Source of the DNA: Zeus faber | Taxonomy: Eukaryota > Chordata > Actinopteri > Zeiformes > Zeidae | Length of the DNA stretch: 64,000 nt | Reading direction: 5' to 3' | NCBI GenBank assembly: GCA_960531495.1 | Contig: OY482852.1 | Location: 31,864,573 to 31,928,572 of the forward strand | Shown: positions 22,501 to 37,500 of the stretch, piece after piece | Layout of the letters: each line of letters begins with the position of its first letter | Numbering within the stretch: the stretch's first letter is position 1 | Notes under the pieces: generated by a model | The model's database searches: none | Told to the model about the DNA's origin: nothing | Seen by the model: the letters and a program-made list of their open reading frames with translations, nothing else | Translations under genes and position numbers: made by a program

Positions 22501-25500
22501 ACCTTGTTTGGAAGCTCTGATACTTCACTTTAAAATGATGCGGGAAAAAAACCCTCAAAAGCCACCAAATGTACCTACTGTCTGCAGTGGGTCACATATG
22601 CTGGTGCGGGCAGAGACTTCGCAATTGCCTAAGGGAGAGCCTTAAAGGTGGCAACACTTGGCCAAGGAAGTGTATATAAGTGCTTGTAAATATAGCTATA
22701 ATAACCATAAAATAAACTGTCTATCATTTAGCTAGAATATTATACATGGACCACCTGGAGTGAGCGGAGAGTCAGGAAAAACATGCAGAGATAATTAGAA
22801 CAACCAATGCAGGAGTGAAGAGATTCCTGGTGTTATTTGGACTAGCATTGTTCACACTGTGAATCATAGCACTGCACCGGTTACTGAGAGGAAAAAAGGG
22901 AATTGTGGTCGCCATCCCACCCCATAGTTGGGAAAACTATCAATAAAAGGTCTGCATATGTGAGATTATTCCTTAATCAGAGTGGCTGTCTAAACTTACA
23001 AGTTGAAAGATAGTGAATGGACAAATAAAACTCAAGCAAGGATGAAGTTTTTGTACCAGAACACCATAACAGAGCGATGGACCCAGAGACACGGGTTATA
23101 CGTATCGACTTTTGGCTTTAACAAACATACAGACACAAGGAAGGCGCAGAGCATCGGCAAGACGCACAGCTTATCAATTGACAACTCCTGCAGATCACCA
23201 AATTTGTTCATTTAACTCAAGCAAAAGAGGATTTCCTAAACGTTCCCTAGGAGCAAGACTGGTGGACCCCAAAAACGCTAGCACAAGTATCAGAACAGCT
23301 GTGCAACGAGTGCGGTAGCCACCATCATACCCGAGATTCTGGGTACCAGAGGGCTTTGTGTTGGAGGACCGTGACAGACAGACTCCAAATCCACGACTGA
23401 GTATCACAGTCAGTCCCAGGCAAGTTAAGCACACATAGTCAGACACCCCGAAGGAGACGGGTCAGTAGGGTCAGAATATAACCCCATGGGAGGTAATAAA
23501 TTCAAAGCCAAAGTCACCGCAGGGAAAATAATTGTACTAATTACAACAAGGGAGCTAGATAAGGAACCAGAAATACTTCGATCTCTATAAATCAGCACAC
23601 GACAAGGATATACGGGGGCCAACAAATCGGTCACTCAGTCGGAAGAGGAGCCAGAAGACTCACACACTGAAACAGCATCAAAGAACACCCAAAACCAACA
23701 ACACTCCCAACAAAGAACAGCAGAGTTAGACACCAGAGCAGAATTCAACGATAGACTGAACTATGCAAAAGTGCTGGAGAAAAGTAAATCAGAGGGATAC
23801 ATGATTAACATTAACATTAATTTTCATTTAGCAAACACTTTTATCCAAAGCGACTTACAATTGTTCGAACACCGACGGACGCAGCCATCAGGAGCAATTA
23901 CGAGGTTAAGTGTCTTGCTCAAGGACACTACAGCATGCTAGCCTGGGATCGAACCAGCAACCTTTAGATCACTAGACCACCAGCTCTACCGCCTGAGCTA
24001 CCATCCTGCCTGATGATACCCCAAGGACAAGAAACAGACAAGACCCCAGCAGAGGGAAAATGGGCCCAGCTCAGACTGTCATGCACCTCACCAATGGAAA
24101 CACCCCAACCCTGTGGGGCTGATGAAAATGGACTGGCCCATGTTCTCTGAACACTAGTCCACCATGTGGAAAACTACAGGCAGAAAATACGAGAGGCAGA
24201 GGAGCTAAACAAACAACTGGCCCACAAACTAACCCAACTTATCCAAACCAAAAACCCTGAAGCGTCAATGCCCCAAGCTCTGGTGGTACACCAGGTCCCA
24301 CCTCAGACATGCGCTCCCCAGCCAGTACCACCGGACAACCCTACCGCAGCACCCCACCTGACAATTCATGTACTTGTTAACCCCACAGGGGACAATTATC
24401 GCCCTATGCAAGGCAGAGGACGTACAATGCCAGGAGGGAGGCCTATGATGCGAGGACGACCGATGCAATAGGATGGAACACAACCTCCCCCTGGAGCACA
24501 ATGAAGATGCCCCCAATCGAACCCAAACCTACACAAGCACTACCAGCCAGCATGCTGGAGATGTGGGCAAACCGGCCACCTAAGAAGGGATTGCTCTACA
24601 AAACCATGGGAGAACCCCCTGGGAAGGCCCACCTCCAATTTGGCAATACTAGGGGTGCCCAGAGAAGCCAGAGAGGGAAGTGAGGTCACCGATCATCCCA
24701 ACCACAGAACAAACCCACCATACCAGTTCTCATACAAGAAAAAGAACACACCTTTATGGTTGACATAGGCACAACGTACTCGTGCATTGGGAATAACGTC
24801 TCCAGTCTCCCCCTCTCCAGTTTGTCAGTCAGAACAATAGGCTTCTGTGGGAAAACACAAGTAATAGACCTAACACAGCCAGTCCCAATGCTGATCACAG
24901 GACAGACTATAGTCGCTCCACTTCTATACTCAGCGACCACTCCCATCAATCTGTTGGGAAGAGACATCCTGTGCCCTCTCAAAGCTAACATTATGTGCAC
25001 AGAGGATGGGCTGTATGTAGACTTTCCTTAAGATCCCCGCACAGACATGATGCCCATGACAAACCAGACTAATACCAGCGACTGTGAGCAACCACGAGTG
25101 TAGTGGCGCGGCAGCAGCTACCACCAGAACTACAGGAGCGGTTTCAGGTCCAGAACGCTAACCCCCACGTCACACTCAGGATTGCCGAGGGACACCAGTA
25201 TCACAAACTAGGCCCAATGGTCAAAGCAGCACTACAGGTGCACGACTGGAAGCCCACGAGCAATAGGAACATCCATGTCTCTCCCGACAACCAATTCATC
25301 AGATTATCAGGGCAAGTCTATGACGTAGAACAGCCCGAGAGTGTCCTAACGAATGGGCGCATCCCCACCAGACAGCTTATGGCCCTAGAACACGAGACCT
25401 TGCTAAACTGGATACACCTGACACCGTGTGTCAGGTGTATCCAGGTTGGCCTTTCCTTGATCTTCACCCCTAACTCGCCGTGTGCGTCAGGTGTATGTAG

Positions 25501-28500
25501 GTTAGCCTCTCCATGATTTTCACTGCTAACTCGCAGCGGAAAGAAGATACGATCCTTTTTCTGTGTATTTACTTCCCAAAGGTAAGGTAACATTAAATTT
25601 GCAGGTAAAAAACGAATTAACATTACTTATTTGAAGGTAAACAATTCGGAAATAATTTATAAAATATTAACTACTCTAAAATTAAATAAATTGGAGCCCA
25701 ACAATTCAATTAAGGGTAAAAGGAAAAGATTAAACATCAAATTGTAAAGGAGGTAGCTCGTTTGGAAGGACCTAGTAGGGCTTAAACCAATCCCCCAGGA
25801 CCTGAGTTAACAAAAGACCGAACTTAGCTAAAAGGCAACCAAGCATTAAATATTGCCGGCTGTGTTTGTTTGTGTTTATGTCTGTGTAACTAATAATTAA
25901 TACATAATTAAAATAATACCACGGGGATCATTTAGGACATAAATATTTAATGTGTGAACCCCCGTGTGGTGTAGTGTGGTGTGTTGCGTGACGAATAAAG
26001 ACTGTTTCTTCTTCTTTTCTGATGCAATCACAGTGGCTATAGCTTTGGCTAGCATGATAGCACCACAATTCGGGTTTCCAGAAACCATTTACTGTGATAA
26101 TGGCCCACATTTTAGAAAACAAGTCATATCAAAATTATCCTGCATATATTCCGAAGCTTATTAGGAATATAACCTTTTGAAATGTTATATGGAAGACCTT
26201 ACAGAATCTCATACAACTCAAGGGAGCTGATGTAGAAACAACAGAAACTATTGCCCAAGTGTATTCTCCAACAGAACCAGCGGCGCAGGGAGAGACTCCA
26301 GTAACACCAGGAGACTGGGTCTTCATCAAGGTCCTAAAAAAGAAGTGTTGGTCCACTCTATGCTTGGAAGGGCCATACCAGGTCTTGTTGTCCACCCCCA
26401 CTGCAACCCATGGCACCCATTTAGACGCACAGAATATGGTTTCAGAGGAACACTGTGCATATTAACGGTCTTAGCATTAGTACCACCCATACTTTTGGTG
26501 GTTTGGGACTTTTGATATGAGGGACACCAACCCCGGGAACAATTGGACAATGACGCCCCCACTGAGCCATCACTTGCATCCACAGCTATGGCAACCACAT
26601 ATAGGACCAAGAGGTCCCTTAGGCAAGCAAATCCTGGAGTCGTGTTAAACTTCACAGAAGGACAAACAGCAAGCAATGTATTTGACTTATGTTCCGTAAT
26701 TCATTGTGGGGACCAACAGAAAAGACATGTACAGATAGTAAAATATGTCTGTGAAACACCGTACGGGATCCATCCGCTTTCCAAATACCAAGCTTTGTAA
26801 CCTATGGTGCAGCAGCTGGCAGTACGTTATCTGCAATTCAGGACCGTCTGATTGGGGTTATAAACCAACAAAGGCCTCTTCAGGTCCTAACCCACTGATA
26901 AGTAGAATGTCAATCATCCAAGGCTTATATCAAGGTGACTGTGGGAAGGATAAGTGTAATCCCCTAGTAATAACTGTTTAGAATCCCCAGCAAGACAACA
27001 CTGGGATATATGTGTTGGGGTCTTATGAAACCGGGAAAGACCCACTTGGGCGATTTATGATCTCGGTCCGTAGTAAACTGACACCCCTGGCTATATCAAC
27101 CAATACGGGTAAATTAGAACCAGGAAACCAGTTAGTCAGAAATAACAAAGTCACCACAGTCCAGGAAACGTTCAGAAAAATGAATTCTTCGACTGGCTGA
27201 TGTACACAGTTCAGCACACAGCCCTAAAATGGACTGCCCGGCATGTGCAGCAGACAGACCCACATTAAGAAGAGTGCCGTTCCTTCTGAATCCGTACAAT
27301 GATCCACAGGGGTCCAAGTGTGTCCTCCAGCTGTTTAACTCTGCCACCCCACCTTATAATTGTACCACTGTAGCACACCTGGTTTTCCCCGTGTCAGAGA
27401 AGGCGTATACACCCTGGTTTACCCCATACGATGGCAACTACACCTGCCTACAGAGAACGGGCTGGTTAGGCCATGATGTCAGAGCCCTGACGTCCTGCAA
27501 CACAACTTTAGATGTGTTCGCAGGAGATGAGGGGATAACAGATAACTGGGTGAACAATCAAACCACACCAAGGGCTGACATCTGTTGGTTCTGTGGCGGG
27601 AAGACACAGAGCCAAGTTACCATTTAACTGGCACGGCACCTGTGCTTCGGTACAGCTCGTGATGACATTCTATGTCTTACCCCTCAACCATGCTAGTGGC
27701 TTATGATATATGCCAAGTCCAAAGTCCAAAACACACAAATAGAAGCCAAAAGCACCTGGAGCAACTTTTGACAACAGGGTTTATATAGATTCTATCGGCG
27801 TACCACGTGGAGTTCCGGACGAATATACACTGCGTTCCAAATTATTATGCAAATTATATTTTTCTCCGATTTTCCTAAATAGTCGATGCAAATGAGTCAG
27901 TATAATTTTCAAGTTATCAACCGTTAGGGTCTAATTCAAATGTTATTGAACAAACCTCCCAATGATAACAGTATTTTTTTCAAAAATCAAACACTCAAAA
28001 TGCACTGTTCCAAATTATTATGCACAACAGAGTTTCAAAACATTTTAGGTTGTAAAGAACTGAAAATGGTCATTTGTTGAATTTGCAGCAGTAGGAGGTC
28101 ATATTTACTGAAGTCAAAAGCTATTTCAACCAAAAACATCTTACCAGGCCAAGTTACATGTTAACATAGGACTCCTTCTTTGATATCACCTTGACAATTA
28201 TTGCATCCATATTGAACTGTGAGTTTTTGGATTGTTTCTGCTTGAATTTCTTTGCAGGATGTCAGAATAGCCTCCCAGAGCTGCTGTTTTGATGCAAACT
28301 GCCTCCCACCCCCATAGATCTTTTGCTTGAGGATGCTTCAAAGGTTCTCAATAGGGCTGAGGTCAGGGAAGGATGGGGGCCACACCATGAGTTTCTCTCC
28401 TTTTCTGCCCATAGCAGCCAATGACAGCCATGAGTATTCTTTGCAGCATGAGATGGTGCATTGTCATGCATGAAGATGATTTTGCTATGGAAAGCACGGT

Positions 28501-31500
28501 TCTTCTTTTTGTACCATGGAAAGTGGTCAGTCAGAAACTGTATATACTTTGCCAAGGTCATTTTCACACCTTCAGGGACCCTTAAGATTCAAGAGGTTTA
28601 TTAGTCACATACATATACATACTTTCATACATATATGCAGTGAAATGTAATGCAACGCACCCGGTGATGACACACAATATGTCCTAGGAAAATTTCTGAT
28701 TCCTAAAACGTAATACAGTAAGTCGAATACTTAAATAAAAATATATAGAATAAAATGGAATAGTTAAGGGGAATAGGCTTATGTATATGGGATAGGCAAT
28801 TATGTATATACAGATATGTGCATTAAAGTGGCATGTGAATAAAGTGAGGTAGTGTTTATGGGATAATACAGCACAGTATACAACAGTACGGCGCAGCAAT
28901 ACGGTATCACCGAACAACCCAGAACAGTATGCCGTACAATATGCTAGATACAGTACCGAAGGTAGTGGAGCCTATGTGTGTGGCTCAGTGAGGACCCCTG
29001 GTGAGGTCAGCATTGACAGTTCTTATGACTTGCGGGAAAAAACTCAGTCTCAGTCTCTCTGTTCTCACAGTGTGACTGCGGAGGCGCCTGCCTGACCGCA
29101 GCAGCTGGAACGGTCTGTTGTTGGGGTGATTAGGATCCTTCATGATCCTGCGGGCTCTGCTACTACACCTCCTGGTGTATAAGTCCTGCAGGGAGGGGAG
29201 GGTAGTTCCAGTGGTACATTCAGCTGAACGCACCACCCTCTGCAGGGTCCGCCTGTCCTGAGCAGTACAGCTCCCAAACCAGGCAGTGATGTTGCCTGTC
29301 AGGATGCTCTCCACTGCTCCAGAGTAGAAGGACTTGAGGATCCTCACAGAGACCCGGAATTTCCTCAGCTGCCTAAGGTGGTAAAGACGCTGCCTCGCCT
29401 TTCTCACCAGAGTGTCTGCGTGTACAGTCCATGTTGAGTCCTCTGTGATGTGGACTCCCAGATATTTGAAGCTGCTCACCCTGTCGACAGAAGTCCCATT
29501 AATCAACAAGGGCGCGTGCGCCCTCGATTGTGATCCTCGCCTAAAGTCCACAATCAGCTCCTTGGTTTTGCTGACGTTCAGGTGGAGGCTGTTGTCCTGG
29601 CACCAGAGTGACAGGTCAGCCACCTCCTCGCGGTAGGCCTTCTTATCGCAGTCGGTGATCAGGCCCACAACCACGGTGTGGTCAGCAAACTTGATGATGG
29701 TGTTGAGCTGGACCTGGCCACACAGTCATGTGTGTACAGGGAGTACAGTAGGGGGCTGAGGACGCAGCCCTGGGGGGATCCTGTGTTCAGGGTGAGGGAG
29801 CTTGACATGTGCTTCCCCACCCTGACCACCTGGGGGCCGGTTGAGGAAGTCCAGGATCCAGGCGCACAGCGGAGCATTCAGTCCGAGCTCCATCAGCTTG
29901 ACAGCCAGTCTGGTGGGGACTATGGTGTTGAAAGCTGAACTATAATTGATGAACAGCATTCTCACATAGGCCCCCTTCTGGCCATCCAGATGCGTGAGCG
30001 TGGTGTGCAGTACCTGGGAGACCGCGTCATCCGTGGATCTGTTTTGCCAGTACGCGAACTGCAACGGGTCCAAGGTGCGGGGGAGGGAGGCGCAGATGTA
30101 ATCCTTAATCGGCCTCTCGAAACACTTCATGACCACCGAGGTGAAGACCACCGGACGGTAGTCATTCAGGCAGGCAGGAGAGGTGATCTTCGGGACAGGA
30201 GCTAGCTGGTTAGCACAGGTCTTCAGTACTCGCCCAGATATGCCGTCTGGGCCCGCAGCTTTCCTGGTGTTCACCCGCATCAAAGCCCTCCTGACCTCGT
30301 GCACAGACACTGAGAGTGCGCGCTCATCCCCAGCGGTGTAACTCCAATTAGCAGGCGAGCTGGTGGTGTTGCTGCCAGACTCAAACCGCGCATAAAAGGA
30401 GTTCAGTTGGTTGGCTAGCTATGGAGGCGTCCACACTCGTGGCTGGGGAGGAGCTGCTCTTGTAATTTGTAATAGTCCGCAGCCCCTGCCACAAGCGTCT
30501 TGTGTCCCCCCGCTCCATCTGTAGCTCCACAGTCTCCCTGTACGTCCGTTTAGCGTCCTTCACCGCCCTCCGCAGATTGTAAGACGCCGCTTTGTAATTG
30601 TCCATATTACCAGATACAAGACCGTCGTTGTAAGCGGCCGTGCGCGCATTCAGAGCGCAGCGGATGGATTCATCAACCCATGGTTTCTGGTTTGGGAATA
30701 TCCGAACTTTCACCGTGGGAACGATATTATCCGCTAGGGTAGTTACAAAACTTACTACAACCTCCGTAAACTTACTGACGTCACTTGAACTTGATTGGAA
30801 CATGTCCCAGTATACGTGCCGGAGGACCCTGAAAACGCCACTTGGATGGTGTGTGGCAGGCAGAACTGCTACAGAGGCACCGGAACAGGGACTCCGGCAC
30901 AGGGAAGGGACACAGAAGGGCTGTCCAAAGATGCCCTGGAGCCACCAGCGGGTCAACGGGCCGCCCCAGCACCAACCCTCTCCTGACTGGCTCAGCAGCA
31001 CCTAGGGGTCCGGTGGAGGAGTGGAGGAGAAGCAGCTGCACCAACCACAATGGGTAACTGTCTACGACTAGCTCCTCCCCCCAGCGGCCACCGTCGGGAC
31101 CATCCAGCAGCACAGCAGGTAGGCCACCCCTCCAAGCAGCCCCCACAGCAGCCAAGTCCAGCCACGCAGTCACCAGCCAGTGCAGCAGCCCAAGGCCCCA
31201 CGCTCCGGAAGGGAGGAGGGGTCAGTCTGTTGTCGCACTGGGGGACCTGGTCTGGGGACCTGTAAATTTTCTTTGGACATTTGTTTGTATAAGGTATAGC
31301 ATTCCTGGTTCAGAGTCCGGAGTTTTTATTATTTAAAAAGGTATCGGAACCCTGTGTCAGAGTCTGCCTTAAACATTTTTTTTTCCCCCATTTCTGTTCT
31401 CAGTTTGGCGTTGGGGGTATGCAGTGTGTCGTGTGGATGGGATGGTTTGAGCAGCCACACCTGACCAGAATCTAGGTAATTGGTCAGGGAGGCTGCATAC

Positions 31501-34500
31501 CAGTTGCTCATTGGTTGGGCTTACGAGCAGCAGGTTAAAACCCCATCCACACACATCCTCAGGATAGGAGCCCTGTCATGACATGTTCCATCTGCTCCTG
31601 GCTAATTCCACCTAGCCTCCTCTCTACAATAAACTGATGTCTACAACCTATCATTGTCTGTCTCTGTGCCGGAGGGCCCTGAAAACACCACCTAGATGGC
31701 ATGTGGCACGCAGAACTGATATAACCATCAATCCGGCAACCAAAATGGTTCTGCCTGTTGTTGGCACACCCCACAACTAGGCTTGTCAAAAACATTGATT
31801 TTCTTTTCTTAATAAATAGATTATGAATATTTGAAACGGTTTCATACTAATTTTCCACAGTATCGATACCAGCTGGGCTTTCTTGCTCTCTCTTCTCTCT
31901 GACACAAGTGCCCACATAGCCCCACCTCCTCTCACTCACTCACAGTGCTCCGAGAACTCAGTTCTCGTCACTCATCAAATTTTCTCCAGTTTGTTGTACA
32001 CTGTTAGCTAATTAAAGATTGCAAGTGCAGAGCCTCCGCGCCTGGTCTTGGTTGAGAAGGAAAATTGCAGGAGTGCTGTTTGGTACCAAGTACTTTGCAA
32101 TTAAGGCCAATGAAGAAGGAAAGGCAAAAGACACAAGCAAGCCCATATGCAAGGCGCTAACACAACCAACTTAGTTAAGCACCTGAAGGACCAACATGCC
32201 GACCTATATAAAAAATTTCGAGAGGTTGGTGACAGCTCCCCTTTCAACATCACTGAAGCATTAAACAAGATGACCCCATAAACTGTTATTGATAAGTGTG
32301 TTGTCCAGGGCTCCCTGACTAACGCCGTCCCGGAAACGATAGAAAATGTGTTTGGGATGAACCAAGATCGCTGGGACACTTCCAGGACAGAAGGGTAATT
32401 CGGGGATTGTATTATCATTATTTGCCTATCACTTAAAAAATTACGAACTGGATTGACTGTGCATCGTAGCGATTTTTTCCCCCAATACAGGGGCTGACTA
32501 CAGCTGAGCGTCTCTTCTCTTGCTGTTAGAGGTTGCATTATGATGTGTTAAAGCTCTATTCAGTAAAAATGTGTATTGCACGAAAGTATATTATAATGGT
32601 ACCATGGTGTGTTCAAATGTTATCTTGTAAAATGTAGTTTTTGGCAAGAAACTTGAGAAAATACAGTTGTTTGAAGGAGAAATTTGATGTTTTCATGGCA
32701 ACATAAAACAGATAGAGAGGGAATTATGCCCTGTATAATTACCAACACTAGTTCTAAGCAGCTTATAATATATAATTAAAACTAATAATGCCAAGAATTT
32801 TTTTAATCAAAGCAAATATTTAAATAAAAATACAAAATGTATTTCCTAATCATTTCAATTGTGGGTTTTTATGCAAATAACCACTATAGATGACAATAAA
32901 ATAAAAGGATAACATTTAGAACAACATTTTTATTATGGGACGGATTACATTAACTTCGGGACGGTTAAAATTGTTTTTCTGGACGGTGGTGAAAAAGTAA
33001 TGGGTGTCACTCTCACTCACCTCTGCATATCTAAGAATAGTAATTGCTTTCATTAGATTTTTTTTTTTTTTACTCATTTGTTACTTGAAAATGCATAAAA
33101 TTGCTCTGCTTTTCTTTTTACCTGCACTTTATTGCCTTTTGAATGTGTGACAATCTCAGAGGCTTTTGAACAAGGCCACTACATGAAGAATATTGTTTTC
33201 ATTTCATGTAAAAAAGTCGTTATTATTGTTAATGTTTACTACAGTCATTCTGCTGTTCTCTGCTACGAGCCAAGAAAAGGAAAGTCGTACCTCGTTGTCA
33301 TGTTATACCCTTGTTATATTTGTCTATTAATAAAAAAATATAAAAAATGATGCCCTTAATGTTGTCAATTTTCCCCTGTGGTATCGAAAATGGTATCAAA
33401 TATCGATATTCAAGGTATTGTCTGGAAGTTAGAAATTCGAGTATCGTGACAACACTACCCACAACTCTGTCCAGGACACAGAAGTGTTTTTGCGTGCGCG
33501 TGAAGACAAAAAACAAACCACTCACAGCAGATCTCACATTCTTTGTTGATGGTTGCTGATCAGAGATTTCTGGTAATGACGCAGGGTTTGACGTCATACA
33601 GTTAAGTGACGATGGTGAAACCGTCGCGGATATCCAAACGACTTAAATAGCTCAGCCATGCTGTGCGCAGCTCACCGAGATTAAGGCGCTAACAGCAGCA
33701 TTCGAGTTGGGGGCAGGCAGGCGCTTCAATGTATACACAGATTCAGCATATGCATATGGCGTATGTTATGTTTATGGCAATATATGGAAACAGAGGTTTC
33801 CACAGAGCTGACGGCACACCCATCATTCATGGGGATGACATCACTCAGCTGCTAGCGGCCATGCACCTCCCTACCGTGCTCGCCATCGTCAAATGCCCAA
33901 CACACAAGAACACAGACACCACCATAGCCAAAGGTAAGAATGCCGCCAATGAGGAAGCCAGACGTGCAGCATCATTCACTTCAATATGACCCCTACTGGT
34001 AGCTGAGGACCTGGCACCCATCATGACTGCCTTCCCTCATACAGGCCTAGATTAGAGCTAGCTCTCTGGAAAAATCTGTGGAACACAAGAGGAACGATTC
34101 CGAACACATTAGACAGGCTCCAGAAAGGCTTGCGGGGGAGTAACATTTGTGCTACCCACATGACTATTACGATTTTCCAATAGGAATGCGCATTGAGATC
34201 ATTGCGCAAGAAGAGGTTATAAGGTCAGGTGGTCACCGTTTAAAAGCCACAGTGGGCGCACATTACATCAGGAAAGCATTTTCGGCTCACAGCACACATT
34301 CCACCACCAGATGGACCTTTTAGAAATGTAACGATAGACGATGTGGACATGACCCAACGCATAGGGAGAATGAGATACATCCTGGTAGTAGACTGTCGTT
34401 TCAGCAGGTGAGTAGAGGCAGTGCCCAGAACAGGGACAAACTGCAGATCGGTGGCCAAGTTTTTGTGCAGGGAAGTGTTTCCACGATTTGGCATTCCGAC

Positions 34501-37500
34501 AGCATAAGCTCAGACAACGGACCACATTTTGTGGGAGACATTTAGGACAGCGTTAAATGCTGGGAATCAAACAAACATTTGGAGATGTACATCATCCTCA
34601 GTCGCATGGTCCTTATGAAGTACCTCCACTTGAGCAACTGGAAAGGGAGCTGTAAAGCCACCTATCACTTCTAACACAAATACATAAAGCTGTGTTCCAA
34701 CAGGTAAAAGGTGCCACAGACAACAGAGAAGCAGACATCCCAGAGGCCCTACAAGGAATACAACTGGTTGTACATTAAGGTGATGAAAAGAAAGTGGAAC
34801 CAACCTAGGAGCAAAGGACCGTTCAAAGTCCATTTAGCAACCAGAACTGCCCTAAAAGTAGAAGGCAAGAAAGTCTGGTTCCCCCTAAATCACTGCTGCC
34901 ACACAGAAGAACCAGAGAGAATATGCGCAGCTTACAGGAGAAGAGCGACCGCCTCTGCAAGAGAAGGGGCAGGTGAAACCACCCCGCAGGGACAGTCTGA
35001 ACACGAAGGGGCGGGTGTGACCATCTCACAGGGACAGAAACACCAGAACGATGGGGAAGGTGACACTTCCCCACAGGGAGGGAGACGATCCAGGAAACTG
35101 GCTGCAAGGCAGAGAACAACGGGGCATGAGAGTAGAGACACCACAGGCAGCAGCCCAACAAGCAGCAGCTCAGGAAGTAGTGAGACCACTAACAGTAGTG
35201 AAGCCACTAGCCCAACAGCAAGTCAGAGTAGGCAAACAACCTGTCCCGAGAAGGGAGGTTCAACAATATGAGGGCGTAATACACCATCCTCGGGGAAGGG
35301 CCAAAGGAATTATACCAGGGGGGCAAAGTCTGACACTTGCGGCAGCCATAATAATACTGACACTTGAGTTGGTTCCAACCATCGGTAACATAACAAAGGC
35401 ACAGCCAGCTGACTGGACTTTAAAAAGGTAGGAGTGATGCAGAAGAGTCACAGGCTGATTACACCCACCAGACAGGATTACAGTGTAAAAGGGGGCACAC
35501 AGACAAAGCGTCAGGTAGGACCAGGTAAACAAAGAACATCCCAGTGGAGGTCCAATATGTTTGTTTAATGGCTGGTGTTTTCAGCTAAACAACTAAGTTG
35601 TGAGACCTGCGTGGTCTGCTACAACGCTAGAAAACTTCCTCAGGTTAGGCCAATACCAGGATGTAAAATAGGAGATTGCCCAACCTAGATAAGTGATTTG
35701 CCAAGTGTGCCATGCACATGGCAGGAGGGGTAACAACCACATGATGGCGCGGCGACCAAAAGGTCTGCCCGGCCAGACTAAACAAAACGCTGACAGGGCA
35801 GGATTTTTTTTTTTCCCCCCACCACCGGTTATAAGAATCCCGTATCATGTGGTCTTTCCATTTTGTATAGTAAGGTGACAGAAGCAAATTAAGTAGTCGC
35901 ACGTAACACCCCAGCCTTTAATGATACGAAGGTTTAGTACAATGTAATGAAATATGGTCCCCAAATAACTTCACCACAGCCTATATAAAACTGTGCTCCA
36001 CCATAGAAAAGGCACAGATCAAATGCCAGCAGCTAGCACCAAATGGAGGCCATGTCGTGTCCAAGAAAAATAGGACAGCAATAAGTCAATACCAACTGCC
36101 TGATTCCTCTCATGCAACTCTTCCCCTGGGATACATGTTCTGGCTGTGCAAGGAAAACAAACAAGTTGTGTCCCAGCTCCAGCCCAACTGGAGGGGAATT
36201 TGCACCCCAGTTATGGTCACAAGACAATTAACAATAATAGTCCCTCCACCGGGGCAACCAAGTACAAGGCACAAAAGAAGTGCCATCATTCCATGGCTAC
36301 TACATAGTCAGGTATACATTGCATTTAACCAAGAGCCTTATGGCATACCCAATGACAATCGGGTAATAGGCGAGGATTGGATAGTGTCCGGCAAATTGAA
36401 GGCTCGGTTCCCATGTACCGACAGGCAATAAATGCTCAGTATCTAGGTCGCTACAGCAGATGGGTTAATTACTTATGGTATAATCAACAGCGCTTTATAA
36501 ACCACAGGTAACAGGCATTAGAGGGAGTGAGAGAACAACTGCATGCCGTTTCCCTTATGACCCTGCAAAACAGATTTGTTAAAGAAACCTTGGGAGACGA
36601 ATGTTGCACAGTCATTCCCATGCATGCAGGCAAAGGAGGCATTGAAGCATTGAGAAAACTGAAACATCTGAGGGTAGAACATTTTCAACATTCCAAATTG
36701 AACACACAGGCCGCTGCTATACAGAAATCTTTACAAAACCCATCGTGGACACACTTGTGCCTTACATCTTGTTTGTGAAATAAAGGTTTTAAATATAACT
36801 GTCTCATAGTGTTTTATGAAAATTAAAGTGGTTGAGGTTTGAAATGATCACAAAATAGTCAATTGAAATGTAATGGACAATAATATTGATTAATTGCTTA
36901 TTATTTAATTTGAATGTATTCTATTCATATTGAAAATGTTATACAGTATATATTTATTCATATTTATATCTTCATAAAAGTATATTTATAATTGAATTTC
37001 ATGTAATTGAAATTGTGTTAAAATAACTGAGTTGCGTTGATAGTAAAGTGGAGTAAAGTGATAGTTTAATTTACTTTATTAAATCAAACTTCATTAACTG
37101 TATTAAATCACATTCTGTTAACTATGTATCAAAATAAATTACTTGTGTTGATTGAACATAAATAGTTTGTGTTGATTCAACACAATAGTCTAAGTTGCTA
37201 CCAAAACAAAATGTGTGCAACCAATCCACAATTCAATTGATTAAATCCAATTATCTTTTTCAGTGTAGGCAACAAATTAAAATAAATAGATCTAAAATAA
37301 AGACAGGCACGGGAGCCAGGAGCGGGCCGCGCGGTGCACCGCTGTATCGGGACACACACGCAGGCACGTGTGGGGGGGCTGACCTTGATGCCGTCAGGTA
37401 GCCATGGCATCGAGGTAGCGGATATCAGAACGCATCGGGGCACCTGTGATCTGCACTTCACTCCCTTACTGAACCGAAACTATAAAGAACCGTGTTGTGT

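Noticed and set aside
23940-24012. tRNA gene on the minus strand
   Set aside because: tRNA-derived SINE head with SINE body and repeated tail.
28985-30310. host gene with reverse-transcriptase-like domain
   Set aside because: Standard L2 LINE remnant with 3' tail, frameshifts and other copies at 15.9 and 51.7 kb.
31050-31265. MGNCLRL open frame as a myristoylated protein
   Set aside because: Pro/Ala/Gln-rich composition only, no domain, inside repeat-derived DNA; the N-terminal match is too short.
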